Assembly: GCA_036852015.1 (NCBI GenBank)
Contig: JAANDG010000586.1
Location: forward strand, 26,079 to 90,078
From: Pelodera strongyloides
Lineage: Eukaryota > Nematoda > Chromadorea > Rhabditida > Rhabditidae
DNA length: 64,000 nucleotides
Reading direction: 5' to 3'
Shown here one piece after another: positions 11,590 to 25,122 of the stretch. The position numbers were made by a program, and so were the translations under genes. Position 1 is the first letter of the stretch. Every line of letters starts with the position of its first letter. The notes beneath the pieces were generated by a model, which had not been told where the DNA came from, did not search any database, and saw only the letters and a program-made list of their open reading frames with translations.

Positions 11590-12532
11590 TTAGGCCCAAC
11601 CTCCGGTAAGCTTATGGAATAATTCTTCGTTAAGCGTTTGGTTTTGTTCCTTCGACCGCATTGAGAGGAAGATGTAGCCGCCGATAAACTCGTGGGCAAC
11701 CTGAAGATTACATATTATGAACACCAGTCGGATGCAGTTCCTTACAAGTTCTTCGTCGTTGTGCTATGTGGCATAAGGCGTTAGCGGGTTACCGGATCGA
11801 TACCAGCTTTAGCTCTTCGAGCTTAACGGGAATTATTCTGCCTACACCTACACTGAGGAAACTTGGCCGGTGCTCGGCCTACAGCCCGAAAAGCTTGGGC
11901 CGCCGTGTGTGGGCCCCACTCATTTTTTGTAGGTCGCGCACCGGTCAAATTTTCGCGTTGTACAGACATTATCAAAAAAAATTAACAAATCAAAAACCGA
12001 CCTTGCAATCGGCGGATAGTGGCTTGAACTCCACATCTTCGCCTTCGAATTGAATCTGAATAGCAAAACAATTGTTCAAACAAACGGCAAGGATTTGGTT
12101 AGAAAAAACAACATCTTCGAATAACTGGTTCGTCTTACAAGCCTTCAAAAGGCAAACATTCAAATTCTATTAGATGCCACGTACCTTGAGATGTCTAATT
12201 TCCCAGTTCACATGCCACTTCTTCATGTTGCTGAATCTCCACGTCTTCACGCTCTCTCCGTTGTCCCAGTTAAGTTTCACCAATCGATTATAGGCAACAC
12301 CTGGAAGTTGAGTAACTTTTATTATGGGGTTTCCAAGTATCCGGGCAAATTTACCGTATTTTACGACTTCGCGAGACCCATGTATTAATTTCTCATGTCA
12401 AATATTCAATTCAGGGAAAATACTGTAAATTTTTCTATACTTGGAAAGGAACGCACAGTAGTTTTTGGCATACATGGAAACCCCATTACATATCTGACAA
12501 ACAGCTGAAGTTATCTATCTCTGTTCTCCTGT

Positions 12533-12593
<61 letters not shown>

Positions 12594-12598
12594 ATATA

Positions 12599-12631
<33 letters not shown>

Positions 12632-15600
12632 CTCCCAAGAAACACACCAATAAGATCGGCCTTCCTTCCGTTTCTGAATCTAACGACAAAGTAATGCATT
12701 CCGTGCTCGGGAAGTGCTTGCCAAGCTCTAATATACTGAAGTTTCGCATCCGTCGACGTCAATTGCTTCACATTCTGATGCGCGTCCGAGACGCGTTGTT
12801 GCAACTACAACCAAACATTATTATATACTTATTGTTTGAACCTAAATACCGGTTTTACGTTTAAAAGCTACTACAGCCTCCGAAAGGTCATTCTTCGGGG
12901 TGGTTTGTTTTCTATAGAGAAGTGTCTGACAATCATGCTAGGGCGTAACTATGCGTTGTGCTTCAAATTCGCAAAGTTTCCGAAGACTTACCGCTTGCTT
13001 ACTTCTGGCTCGCTTCACGTACCGCTGACTCACATACTCATCGCAATTGAAATCGGTAGGCAATTGTACGGGAGCCGCCCTGCGTACATTACCTTCCTTT
13101 GCTGCGGCTGAAATGCATAACTTGAAAACAAGTGTGAATTCTGGTCCTAATCATAAGGCCATTTTTTATTCAATAGGACAAGAACATGCGGATTACATTT
13201 TTGAAGATATTGTTTTAGTTTCAACCGCTAGTACGATACTCTACTTTTCCATAATTTTACCGTGACACCCACCTACATTCTATGATAATGTGCCACTAAA
13301 ATAAAATATATATTTACATAAAGGCGAAGAGTTTGCACTCTTGCATTTGGAACCTTGGCCTTGAAGTATTGAAAAGTCGCCTCAGGCGGCGATAGCCGTC
13401 TGGTATCAAATGATAGGCGCGTTACCTGAACTTTGCATATGAAGTAGATTCTTGATGCTATCGACCTCGCTTTGATAGGAGGCGTCGGCCATTGACTTTC
13501 CTCGCGACGCTAACCGACACGCGGCCATCCAACGGGCATACTGGTGCTCCTGAATAGATGAAAAGTAGTTATGGAAATGTTTTCTAGATGTAATAGTTTC
13601 GCGGGTCACAGTAATTATCTCTCATGCGTCATGAGTTCCGTTGAGGGGTTGAGGTGAGAGGGACAGATATGGAGAGAGAGAGAGATTTTCTTTATAATAT
13701 TGTGAATAATCAAAAGTTACAGTACACCTACCGTATCACACTTGAGTATAAATTCTGTCATTCCCTCCGCAGTTGGAACGAGCAATTTGATGTGGAACTT
13801 AGCCTGCGCCACCGATACGTCGGGAGTCACCTCGCAACCTTAATAAATATAAATCAATATTTAAAGTGACAATAAATAAACAATTTACCAAAGCAGCATG
13901 AACAAGAGCGGGCGGTACGATTGCAGTGATCCGAAGACGATATTTGTACTAAAAGAAAACCACAACGTATACAAAACGAGCTGGCTAAAAGTTTGATTGA
14001 AGGATGGATGATATGTCTGTTAGAGGGATTTATACAATAATCGTAACAGTACCTTTTAGGTTGAAATGTCCCAGCGGTTCCCGTCCTAGGTCCGAACTGC
14101 TCTGATGGTATGAAAGGAATAGATCTCGGAACGAGAAGAACGCACGCTTGAATCCCTTGAAAGCGGACAACTTCTTCGGCCTAAACAAGTGGAGAGTTTG
14201 TAAATGTACTGTTACCAGTATCATATATAAAGGTTTATTGATAAAAACGACAAGTACAAAATAACAAGGTAAGCGAGAAAATAAGAACCAGGTCCCACAG
14301 AGTAAAGGTTCAAGTCCTTTCCTACTTACGGGGAACATAAAATTAAATTTAAAAAAAATACGAATACAAATAATATACACATCGAAAAAGAGCATAGCAT
14401 GCACCATAGCAAAGATTACAAATTCGGTGGGGATACACAAAAAAGAGTTACTGCTGTCAATATTAGAGTGTCTTGAAAGTGGTCACTGTGTTATTTTCGC
14501 CTACCCTACATTCTAAAAATCCATACAAGATAAAGGAAAAAGGACACACTTCATGTATTTGAGGTAGTCGGCAAGCTCTGGGACTTGTGTTAGATCGGCT
14601 CTCCTGTTCATTGCTGATGTGTCCAAGTTTTGTTCCTATAAAAACGATCATATAAATAACATTTATTAAGCAAAAATAGTATGGGTAATTGTAAGCCTCC
14701 TGGTACCCAATTTGCTCGGGAAGACGATTATTCTCGCCAGAAACCTTGGGTGCGGTGTGAGCACCTGGGCGGGAAAACGAACCCGAGACCCTCACAAGGG
14801 CAACGAATATACACGTCCATTTATTTAGACAAATAAATAACAATTATAGCAGAGCAGTTTGACACCTAGTACATATGGATACTATTCAACCGCATATAAA
14901 TTACAAACGTCTCTAATAGGAGCTACAGTACACAGGCGAAAGCCTAACAATAAATCAGGGCACTACACTTGAAAAATAAACATAAAAAGCGCCGTACCAA
15001 TTCATCAAGGAGAATATCCACATCACTTTTAGCAGCAGTTTCTGGTTCGGGTGAATCACGCTGCAGGGTGGCTTGAAGCTGAAAATCCTTTCATTAATAC
15101 TTCATGAATATGTTCGAGAAGCGAATACTTACGTTCATTGATAATAACTAAAAATATTTATATTTACGTTCCTTGCTTATATAATGTCTTGCGGTGCACC
15201 ACTACTAGTTTACATGATATAGCGGCTTATCAGAGTACAGTAGTACTTTTTCTGGTAATTACATTAATTTAGAACAGTACGGCAGTTTAATTAACAGTAC
15301 AAAGTTACATGCAATGGTCACAATACTACGTACGGTTGCTATAGTACACTTTCAAAGAAAATTAATATGAATATGTATTTACCTGTAGTGCAGCAAACAA
15401 AGTGGCTTCCTCTTCAGTGTGATCGAATTCGTCAAAAAGGATACTCCACTTGGCCTGTTCGTAGAGCTGGTTGATACGAACCGGGTCGTACTGAAAAAAA
15501 TCACGTTCGGGACTTTAGTGGTTTTGGGGACTCTCTGTCGCAACTACTGTAGCGATATAGTTCACCCTTTTCAATGTGTCAGAGCATATTTTTTTCTCTC

Positions 15601-18600
15601 TTGAAGAATAACTAAAGGAAATACCTTGGGATTCAAGTCAAAGAAGCTCATGAACTTGAAGCGAAGAAGAACGATATCGCCTTCGAATACACCTTGTTCC
15701 ATCAACGATCTACAATTATAAAAATTATAATTATGGAGGAAAGTCAATGTGACAATTTCCTAGAAATTCTACAAAAACACTGAGGAAACTGCTGGTGTGG
15801 AGCCCAATCTTGTTTGGAAATGGGTGCGCCGTCTTGTGTATGCCCGCCCATTTTTGTAGGCCCCGCATCCATCAATGTTTCACTTCACTTTGCACGGTAG
15901 AAGTATAAGATAATCTATACCTGCTGCTGTCCAACCATCCTCTGTTGAGAGCAGCCTTTTCCACGTAGTTTTGAGGGCGGAACACGGGCATATCCTAAGA
16001 ATTAGATAAAAATTCATACTACGAGTCACATACGATAAGATAAATAAAAGGAATGGTCTTCTTATACAACCACCATACGGTAAAGGAAAATCATTATTCG
16101 TATTTTGCATTTACTTGCCCGTCCGTCTTTTTCAACCTTATCTTTATGCGTAGAATAACTTTGTAGGCAAATAAAGAAGGTTTACCGTTTACATTGGGTG
16201 AGAAGCTGAAACTCTTTGCTCTCAACCTGTTAATAGTTTAAAGCGAAATACCGGTCGGTTTTTGAAACGCATCGTGGACCACTGAATTCTTACGCTCACT
16301 TATTCGAATTTGCTCGATCTTTTATTCTAATTTATGTTCATTTGCATAAGCTGCGTAAGAATGCTGGTTTACTCGATGCGTTTCACAAATCGGCCGGTTC
16401 TTCGCTTTAAGTATAAAAGATTACCGTACCTTACTGGGTGCGATTCTCGGTGAATGTACAAGAGCCATATCGAACTGTTCATTTTCCAATCCCTCACAGA
16501 AAGAGATGGACGGCATCATGTTGCGGCGCATTGTGTCGTTGTACTAAATTACAAAAGTAAAATTAAGTAGAAAAGTGAACCAATGTAAAGAGCACAAAGG
16601 ATACCTAACATGTTAATTACCTTGGTAATAGTATAATAGTATCTTTAGGAGACCTACACTGGCAATACCTTAATTATCAGCGGGCTGTGAAGGCTACCAC
16701 GACCAACAGACAAGACACTAAAGCATAGAGGGAGGATCTGCCACCGGTTGAACCTGGTGCAAGACCAGAGCACTGCTACCGCGCCATCAGTGTAGCGGTA
16801 GCGATAGCGGTGTAGTATAGCGAATCGCACCCACATATCGTTGACCCATAACACCAAAACAATGGGTTGAATTTGGGACTGATACACTTGTATAAAGAAG
16901 ACCAAAGCGGACAATTGTACAAAACAAGCATGCACAACGAGCACACTATTGACAATTAAAGCGTTATGGCACGTGGTCTTGAAACAAGAACTAGACTACT
17001 AGACAACTGCATTTCCCTGTGTTATATTTATATGCAAATAAATACAGCGTAACTTCCCCGAATGTTTCAATATTTTTCATGCATAGAAATTTAGCTCTCC
17101 ATCCGATGTTTCGCAGGCCACGGGTCATACCGCTTTAAAAAGCACAAGCAACGAGGGGGGGGGGGCTAGGGGCATTAGACCTACAAAAAAGATGTTACAC
17201 TGTATAGACTAAATGCTGGCGACGATGCTGTCGATGTTGATTTCTGAAATATTTCCAAATCCAACTATAAATGTACCGATTCAAGTAACGTTCACTTTAG
17301 CATGTTAATCATTTTCCTTGACGAACAAATCAATTTTCACATTAGTACATGCAATTAGCATGCATGTTGCACCAAATTGGTGACATGAAGCGACCAACTG
17401 TAGACATGACAACTATGTGTTAGGTATTGTGTTAGGTACTATTGTTTTCTCTCAGGAAAGTTTTTTACGCGTGGCCCTGTATTTTTAAACATTTAGGATT
17501 GTTAAAATGGGTCAAAAATTAACACAATCATGCATGCAATATCCAAACCTGGTCAGTACCATCATGCTCCAAACATATAACTGTAGCACTAATACCCTTC
17601 GTGCAAGCCATGCTACTGAACAATTTAAATGATGTTAAGAGTAGTATTACCGCTCCAGGTCCAGGGCTGACACCTCTGGGTAGTGTTCCACCATGTCGGG
17701 GAAGGGTTCCCATCTCGTGGGCGTTGAAGATATGACCCTGGGTGGAAAGGGCCGGCGACTGGTGACGACGTCTAAATTACCGATATCAACCTGGTACAGA
17801 TGGAAAATACATCTATTAATATGTATCACCCGCCAGTTAGGCTTGGGAACTTTTTTTTAAAGGCGTAATGGGCTTAAAAATGAAATTAGAACAAGCATTT
17901 GTTTTGTAAAAATGCACTAGTCTCCCCACCGATCAAGGTTTGACTGGGACGCGAAGATGGGCGTGGCCTTGCGAAGAGTCATCGGTCCAACTGACTCCTA
18001 GAAAAAGTAATATAGTTTCAGATGCTTCACAAAAATATGCTCATTCGTTGAGTATTTCGAAATATAAACATAGCCTGCGTAGTAGTGAAAAGTCGTGTCA
18101 GACGGCGATAGCCGGGTAGGATCATACAGTCGCTTCATTCTTTTAGAAAACAATAAGCGGGAGTGCGAAGATGATTCCGCTCACAAAATCTTATTATATA
18201 AAGGAGAAGAGTTTACTTGGTCTTTTGTTTGTGTGAACGGAAAGAAAATTAGAATATCTAAGAGGCTATAAAAGGAGTATCGAAGCCCAGGTTGTACAAG
18301 CGAAATCTAATCTTATCTCATGATTTTTCAAGATACGTTGTAAAATTTTCACCCAAGTGTGCTCACTGTTCCTGCACCTTAAAGCGAACTACCAGCCGGT
18401 TTTTGAAACGTATCTCAGATATCAGCATTCTTATGAAGTTATGCTAAAAGGGGTCTATTGGGGTCTATTTTTCATTCAAATTTATGATCATTTGCATATG
18501 AAAGATAGGAAAGCAGGGAGTACTCGATGCGTTTCAAAAACCGGCCGGTATTTCGCTTTAAACATTGAAAGACGCCTCAGGCGGCGATACGTCTGGTAAT

Positions 18601-21600
18601 ATAATATTCAAAGTACCTCTCCCGGCCGTGTTGGTTCAACACCATTTTCATGCTCGTACGATTGTCCTTTACGAAGTACATCTGGTGGGATGTATCTGAA
18701 ACAAAATACTGAATTGCTAATTAATTCACGGAATTGACTTATTCAATAACATATCCCCTCGCCCTAAAAACTCATTGAAGATTTGCAGCGTATGATGTAT
18801 AAGCAGTGAATATGATTGTATGAGACCGCCTTAGAATGAATATTACCAATGCGTTGAATTTGTTACTTGTGGAAGTGAAAAGTCTACACAGTTACACACG
18901 TACACACCGTTTCAGGGAAAGTTCCTCCGAGTACCGTATGCCAAGGTCTCGACATAACTTGATTGTCGCACGTACGACATTGCAGGAGAAGTCCAGACGA
19001 GCGTCGATCAGCTGCATATCGGGAAGCTGGATTCTAAAATACAAAACAATACATACTACATTATATGTAACAGACAGATGCATACAAATCTAATTTTAAA
19101 AGTAGTAAAAAATGAAACTGTACCGTGTCGGGTAAGGGTACGGAACTTATTAGGACAACGTAAGAAAAAATACAATGATTTTCCAGAACGGATTAAATTT
19201 AAGTTAATTTTTTTTCCCAGAATACACGGCGTCCCTCTTTCATTTTCATAACATTTAACGTTTTAACGGAATTTAACGTTTTAACGAACATTTAACGGAA
19301 AAAATTGACATACTTTGCATCCTTATGCATTGGCGTGAATTCAAGCTGGCTCTCTGCCGTGACTCCGACCTAAATATTTAAGTATATTTAATTATATTAA
19401 TTTCGATGATAATAATAATGATAATAATTAATAATAATAGTAATTAAAAAATAATTAAAAATAATAATAATAATAATAATAATATCAACCTGATCAAGTG
19501 TGCTCCTTGTGTGTGACAGCCATCTTCTTTTCTCAGGCCACCATAGAGCATGATCTGACCAATCTCTTTCAACATCTAAATATTAATTATTATTCAGTCT
19601 TCATTATATGCATAATGATAATAATTCCTGCTCTCTGTTTATGGTACTTTTACTTTGTATGCATTAACAGCACGCTTTTGAAATGACTGTTCTGCAGCTG
19701 CATTCTCCCTACGATTTATGAGGTGTCGAACTGGGGTCAATGTTTTATGCTAACACGGTACACAGTTGTATATAATGAATACACAGTTCAACATTCAAAA
19801 ACCGGCTGTTATACTGGTTTAAATGTTTTCACGATACAATAAGGATTATCTTTTCGCGTATGTATACACATATATGCTCCCTTCTTATTTCCCTTCCCGG
19901 TCCACTTTGAAATTGAAATGTGTATCGCGGATAACGACCCGTTTCCGCTTTATCCCATAAGCGGACCTCATCCGGGGGCATGGGACAAACTATTGGGGAA
20001 CATGTCCCGCCGACCCTAACTAACAATTCATGGAAACCCTCTTGACCCAACCACGCCAGACATAAAGTGAATTTAAAGTGTTGTGATACGTGGTTTGTGA
20101 GGCGATTACTAGACACTAGGCAGTAACAAACACAAGATACAAGTTCCACAAAACATAACTAACGGAAGTTATCAAGTATACTATGTCAGTTGCTTATTGT
20201 TAGATGTATCTTGTCGTTTTTGTCTTGGTTGTTAGCTTGATACTTACGAACCAGGAGAGCTATAATCGCGTTTTGAAAAATAGTTAGCCCCAGTGCAGAG
20301 TCGCAGTTACATAAAGTCGTCGGTAAACCACGCACCGTACTGTATGGGAACATTTGCACATATCATGTGTGCGCGCAGGTTTATGCAAATATTTGACTAC
20401 AGCTACGAACTATACGGTTTAGCCTGCGAGACATGTATAACAACATGTGATTACAATTGTGAGCTCTTACTTACTATAACGCTTACGTATTTCTCTAAAT
20501 GGACCCGCTCAACAAAACAGATAAGATTTTTTGTTTAAAGGGAATATCAACCCAGTTTTGCACGTTAGGCTTAAAAATTCAACAATCCACATACATATGT
20601 ACATACGCTCAAGCTGAACTTTAAAGAAATACCAGCTGATTTTTGAAACATGTCGAGCGTACCAACATTATTATGCAGCGCAAATGACCATAATTTAGAA
20701 TAAAAAATTAAATTCGGGCAACTTTCTCTACGATGCATTTCAAAAACCGGCCGATATTTTGCTTCAGCCATTCTTCATTCCTGAATAATTAGGATGTTTT
20801 CCCTCTATCCTCTCTTGTCAACCTATATTCCTCTCTTTCTCACCCCTCTCGTTGTTTCTTCGTTTTTTATTCAATGATACAATCCAAAATCCATTTTGTT
20901 TCGGAATAAATAATTAAGTGGATATTGGAATCATCCCAGTGAAAAGTGAGGAATACTTTTAGTCAAAATAAGCATTTGAGGATTATTGATTATTTGTTAT
21001 TTGTTGGAACCCCAGTTGGGTGGGACAGATATCTCCCAGAGGGAGGGAGAGGGAGGGAATCCGAAAAACAGAGCAAACAGCCGACACCAAAGGTATTGGA
21101 TATGTATGTTGTAAAGTGTTTGGACCGGCCGGCGTGGGCAATAACGGGACAAGATAATGCCAAGTATTTGGATGAGAGACGACGGGACGGTTGACGGTAA
21201 AAGATCAGTTGGGAAGAAGAGAAAGAGAGAAAGAATAGAGATAGAGAGAGAGTTGAAATCTCATAGAAAAAGATAATCCAAATGAACGAGGCAAATGTTG
21301 TGACGATCTAATGGCGAGGAAGGAAGAAAATATGCAATTTGGAGATATCCAGATTGAAAGCGCTAACCTTTGCAATCAGTAATTTTTACAAGAAACTCTT
21401 GGCTTGTAGGCTTTTAGACAGAATTAGATATATACATCGGCCGGGAGGGACTACAGCTGCCCAAAAGGACATGTACACGAAAAATGGTCGGGGTTTGCAC
21501 TTGACTTGCGCGATAAGTTTAGTTCAGCTTGGTTAATTATAGCATTTAAACATTTGCATGTTTGGCTCAGGAAAATAAATGATTTACAGAACATCAAAAT

Positions 21601-22363
21601 ATAAAGAAGACATTGGAGACAAATAGTGAGGCAAGTTAGCACATACTTAAAGCGAAATACCGGCCTGTTTTTAAAACGCATGGTGGACAGCTGAATTCGT
21701 ATGTATTTATGCTAATTTGCTCGATATTTTATTCTAATGTATGTCCATTTGCACAAGCTGCAAAATAATGCTGGTGTATGCGATGTGTTTCAATAACCGG
21801 CCGGTATTTAGCTTTAATGAAAAAGTGAAAACACGTACACACTGACATAAAAAGAGGAAACGATGGTCAAGAACAATACAAAACAGTAACTGTTTAAAAA
21901 AAGGTTTTACAATTCCATCAATGTAAAAATGTAAGAATCGAAAAATAAATACATGAATTAAAAGATAACCAACCTAGCTCCTGGACAATTCTGAGCATCA
22001 AACCTCCAATATGCAAATCGCCTCGCACGTAGAGACTTCTCTGAAAAAGATAGTAGGATCTTTCAAAGTATGGTAATTACAATCACGGCTCTGCACTCCG
22101 CACTCCGCACGCAGGCGGCTCGGTGAGTTCAGCAAACGAAATTGAACTGTAGTCTAAACTACGCGACACGACTATAGTATCCGTCATCGAGTAGATCGGA
22201 AAGACAACGATGCACCCAAAATCCCAAGAAATCCAGAATATATATTAAACTGCAATGATTACGTAAAAACACCAACCTGCACATTCATATCAGTGACCAG
22301 AATGCTGAGTTGCCATGAGCCATCGGCCACTCCTGGGAGGCCTTCGAGCACAAGGTGGGCCAT
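11590..22363 (-). CDS. unc-112: Kindlin (fermitin), UNC-112 orthologue, complete, 22 exons
   Basis: Kindlins bind beta-integrin tails and activate and anchor integrins at adhesions; in worm muscle UNC-112 acts at dense bodies and M-lines. Exons: 22363-22277, 22040-21974, 19575-19490, 19369-19314, 19033-18908, 18695-18617, 17997-17930, 17771-17651, 16543-16430, 15994-15921, 15709-15625, 15490-15383, 15078-14998, 14635-14550, 14180-14053, 13838-13732, 13549-13426, 13107-12992, 12804-12648, 12300-12185, 12055-12002, 11700-11590. They total 2151 bp, in frame throughout, giving 716 aa (the C. elegans protein is about 720). FERM F0/F1 has [15 protein letters not shown] near residue 54; F2 has GWLDSSRSLMEQ; the PH domain inserted in F2 begins near [12 protein letters not shown] (about residue 404) and includes [19 protein letters not shown]3 follows and ends FHKLTGGWA. 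In F3 the integrin-contact tryptophan is kept (MKKWHVNWE, about residue 652), with lysine where vertebrate kindlin-2 has glutamine. The start ATG lies 8 bp after a ttgcag acceptor, which fits trans-splicing. Many introns carry MITEs. No break was seen. Confidence 0.97.
11846..11945. repeat. Interspersed repeat, family J
   Basis: Begins CACTGAGGAAACTTGGCCGG and is GC-rich. Related copies lie at 15778-15880 and 39487-39745. This one is in the last intron of the kindlin gene. Confidence 0.6.
12325..12485. mobile_element. Harbinger/Tourist-type MITE, family C
   Basis: A 161-bp copy in reverse orientation to the one at 6408, flanked by TTA on both sides. It sits in the kindlin intron before the exon at 12300-12185. 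Confidence 0.85.
12553..12632. repeat. TA microsatellite next to a CT run
   Basis: (TC)n followed by (TA)n, just inside the intron after the kindlin exon at 12804-12648. Confidence 0.95.
15778..15880. repeat. Interspersed repeat, family J
   Basis: Starts CACTGAGGAAACTGCTGGTG and shares the ending TTTTTGTAGG plus a GC-rich tail with the copy at 11846. It lies in a kindlin intron. Confidence 0.55.
16238..16410. mobile_element. TTAA-flanked MITE, family A
   Basis: 173 bp. Termini TTAAAGCGAAATACCGG and TTCGCTTTAA are inverted, followed inward by GGTTTTTGAAACGCATCG and its near-complement. It lies in a kindlin intron. It shares the outermost TTAAAGCGAAAT with family B, so the two are probably mobilised by the same enzyme. 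Confidence 0.8.
18379..18561. mobile_element. TTAA-flanked MITE, family A
   Basis: 183-bp copy with termini TTAAAGCGAACTACCAGCCG and GGCCGGTATTTCGCTTTAA, in a kindlin intron. A short palindromic repeat (CGCCTCAGGCGGCGAT) abuts its right side; related strings occur near 13378 and 18088. Confidence 0.8.
20621..20766. mobile_element. TTAA-type MITE, family A, decayed right end
   Basis: Left end TTAAAGAAATACCAGC. The right arm CAAAAACCGGCCGATATTTT ends GCTTCA rather than GCTTTAA. It lies in the long second intron of the kindlin gene. Confidence 0.7.
21647..21817. mobile_element. TTAA-flanked MITE, family A
   Basis: 171-bp copy with clear inverted ends and TTAA at both borders, in the kindlin intron after the second exon. 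Confidence 0.8.
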
Positions 22364-24920
22364 GGTGGACCCTGCAAATTTGGATAAGTATGCATATTTC
22401 AAAAGCGAGACCCACCCCGAAAAGGAATATCAACGTCTGTACATGTTTGTGCCCATATATCTCTGCATAAAAACACTAGTATACGGTATGCCAATAATAG
22501 TTCAAGCTCACTTATGACAGGCTACACCACCAGTAAGGTTGCACACAATGTCAGAATCTCCAAGTACACAGATGATAATTGGTTGCTGATGATAAACGTA
22601 TGAAACTTTGCTAACTTTGCTATACCGGGTTTAATTTGAATTTTCCCACAAAAAAAGTAGTAATCATGCGGTAATTGAATTTGATAGAAAATATTCGCAA
22701 GTAATAAAATATTCATATATTTATCAAATTGAGGACTGCTAATTTAATAGGTAATTTGTTTTATTTTCAAATAAAACTTTGTGCATAGGAGGCTCTCATG
22801 GACTAATATCGACTATCGGCCGAAAGAAAATAAACATTTGAAATGTGACAGAAAAAGGCACAAATTGCAATGAATCATCCTCTGATTGTATATGGGAAAT
22901 GTCAGACAGAAGGAATTCAAGAAATGAAAAGAATCTGTTATTTTTGCAATAACGTATTTGAAAAATTTAAAGCGTTATGGTACGCGGTATGTGAAACACA
23001 CAATGAACTATTCCCATGTATTTTATTCCCACAAAAAAAGTAGTAATAATGAACCCATATTTCATAATGTGAAGGAGAATGCTGGTTGTCTAGAATATGT
23101 TTCAAAACCATGTGCTACACCGCTTTATACTAAATACATGAAATAGCGGTAATTTTATTGTAATAATTGCAATAATAATAATTATTTAATTATAATTATA
23201 ATAGACAATTGGTCAGTGATTTTTGTAAATTTAGTGAAGAAAATTCTTGTTGCCAGTTAGTTCAATTCTATGAATAAGTGAGTATGAACAGTAGCAATTA
23301 AATGTGGCATTTTGAGTCGAATAAAGAAATAAGAATTTTTTACAATTAATGAAAAAAATTGTGAAAGCTTCTCTAGTGATTGTATGATTTTAATAATTTA
23401 AATGAATGTGCTAAATAAACATTTATATTGTAATATTCAGCAACTTTACGGCTCAGATCAAAATAAAACATTATGCGAAAGTTGCCTTTGTGCATGCTCG
23501 CATTACACAGTGAACAGAGGGGCTGTTTGGCAATGTTCCAGAGGACGACTCCGCCTACTATCGGGTCCCGCCACGAAACGTCAGACTAGAACGCATGCAC
23601 AAGAAGACGGAATGTCGCGACCACATAAAAACCGTATGTAGCTTTTTGGCGACGATTTGGCGACGATTTGGCGTCCATCACTTGGCGACCACGTGGTGAC
23701 GATTTGCTGATGGTCGTCGAGAAAAATTGGTGACGACGGGGTCGATAAGTGGTCGCTAAACGGTTCGGTACAGGGTAAGACCGAGAACCATCCTCAGATG
23801 GCTCCCTTCATTTCCTATGAGTGTTTTGTTGAAATGCCACTGGCAAATATGCAGATGTTTAGTGAACCGATTAATAAATCAGTGTATGTCAGGCATAGTA
23901 ATTGTTAAGTTTTCTAAAGTATAATATCCAAGAGCATCTCGTTAGAAAGAAACCTCTCGGAAAAGAGCGAAATACAGACAGGTTAAGATATTGATAATGT
24001 TAAACACCACCAAAGAACTTCTAATTGTAAGACCGTCTGTAGTCTGTACTCCATTCTACCAATTTAATCTGCGTAGATTCAGGAAATAAATACCAACTGT
24101 GTGATTTTTGTGATAGTGCTTCTTTATGCTTTATGCAGTATCTTTCATGTTGTCTCACATCAATGAGAAATAACAGTTTAATAACATAATTTCAATTGTC
24201 AGCAGTATTCATTGAGCATGTTGTATGTGATTATCACAAAAAAAAATGGTTAGTAGATCATGGGAATTATAATTCAAGTGATATAGGACAAACATGCGTA
24301 TTAGGCATTCTGATCCTGTTCACAGAGAACACATTTTCCAGAATAGATAATATTATGAATAATACAGAATAATATAGTGATATATATATACATACAAATC
24401 GTCGTAAAGATAAACAAATAGGAAAGATAATTATTAGTATTACAGTATAGTGAGTATAGTATACTAACGTCTAAACAAAAAAAACTGAATTGGCAGTTTC
24501 AAAATAAAACCATAAACTTAGTCTTTGGAAGCTAACGGGAGTTATTTTGTAATATTATGCTAACAATTTAACAATTTAGTGAGTGGATTCCGTAGTGATA
24601 TTCTTTATAGTACGAAGGATGCGGAACAAATTAATTTATCGATTAATGTGGAAAAAACGTTGGTTTTTAGTCGGATACCAAGTACCAACTAGGTAGTTCA
24701 TTAATACATTGGTACAAAATCTATTGGTACCTTCATTATATTGGTACACAATCTAGTACTCATACAATATGTGGTTCATCCCTATCGGAGACGAGCACAG
24801 GTTCGGCGGAAATAAGAAAATCGGAGCTTTCGAATTGTCTGATCACGACGGGACGACCTCCTTCACGCTTATCTGTAACTGTAGGAAGGTTTGGAAATAT
24901 GTCTTATTCGTAGCAGGATA
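22364..24920. other. AT-rich spacer upstream of kindlin
   Basis: No gene recognised. Around 22968-23130 are ends resembling another TTAA/TA MITE (TTTAAAGCGTTATGG and CACCGCTTTATA). Around 23642-23770 is a cluster of TTGGCGACGATT-like units with a small palindrome at GCGACCACGTGGTGAC. Confidence 0.6.
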
Positions 24921-24923
24921 TAA

Positions 24924-25072
24924 TGGGGTTCCCAAGTATCCCAAAAATTCAGTGTGCTTCTGTCAATACTACCGTGTTTCTGAACGAAACTTGCATATGT
25001 AATATGAAAAAAAATTCTCGTGCATTTCCAAAACACGCTAAATTTTCACTATACCTGGAACTGGAAACCCCA
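24924..25072. mobile_element. Harbinger/Tourist-type MITE, family C variant
   Basis: 149 bp, starting TGGGGTTCCCAAGTATCCC and ending CTGGAAACCCCA, flanked by TAA at 24921-24923 and 25073-25075. It has the TWA target duplication expected of the family. Confidence 0.8.
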
Positions 25073-25122
25073 TAAAGCATGACTATTTTTAAGGCTAACT
25101 GTGACTGTCACCTCTACTACCA

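Noticed and set aside
14266..14340. tRNA-like T arm AAAGGTTCAAGTCCTTT
   Set aside because: There is a perfect T stem and B box, but no convincing A box, anticodon arm or acceptor stem of normal length; it lies in a kindlin intron.
16654..16944. 96-codon minus-strand frame in a kindlin intron
   Set aside because: No codon pattern or motif, and it falls between two well-supported kindlin exons.
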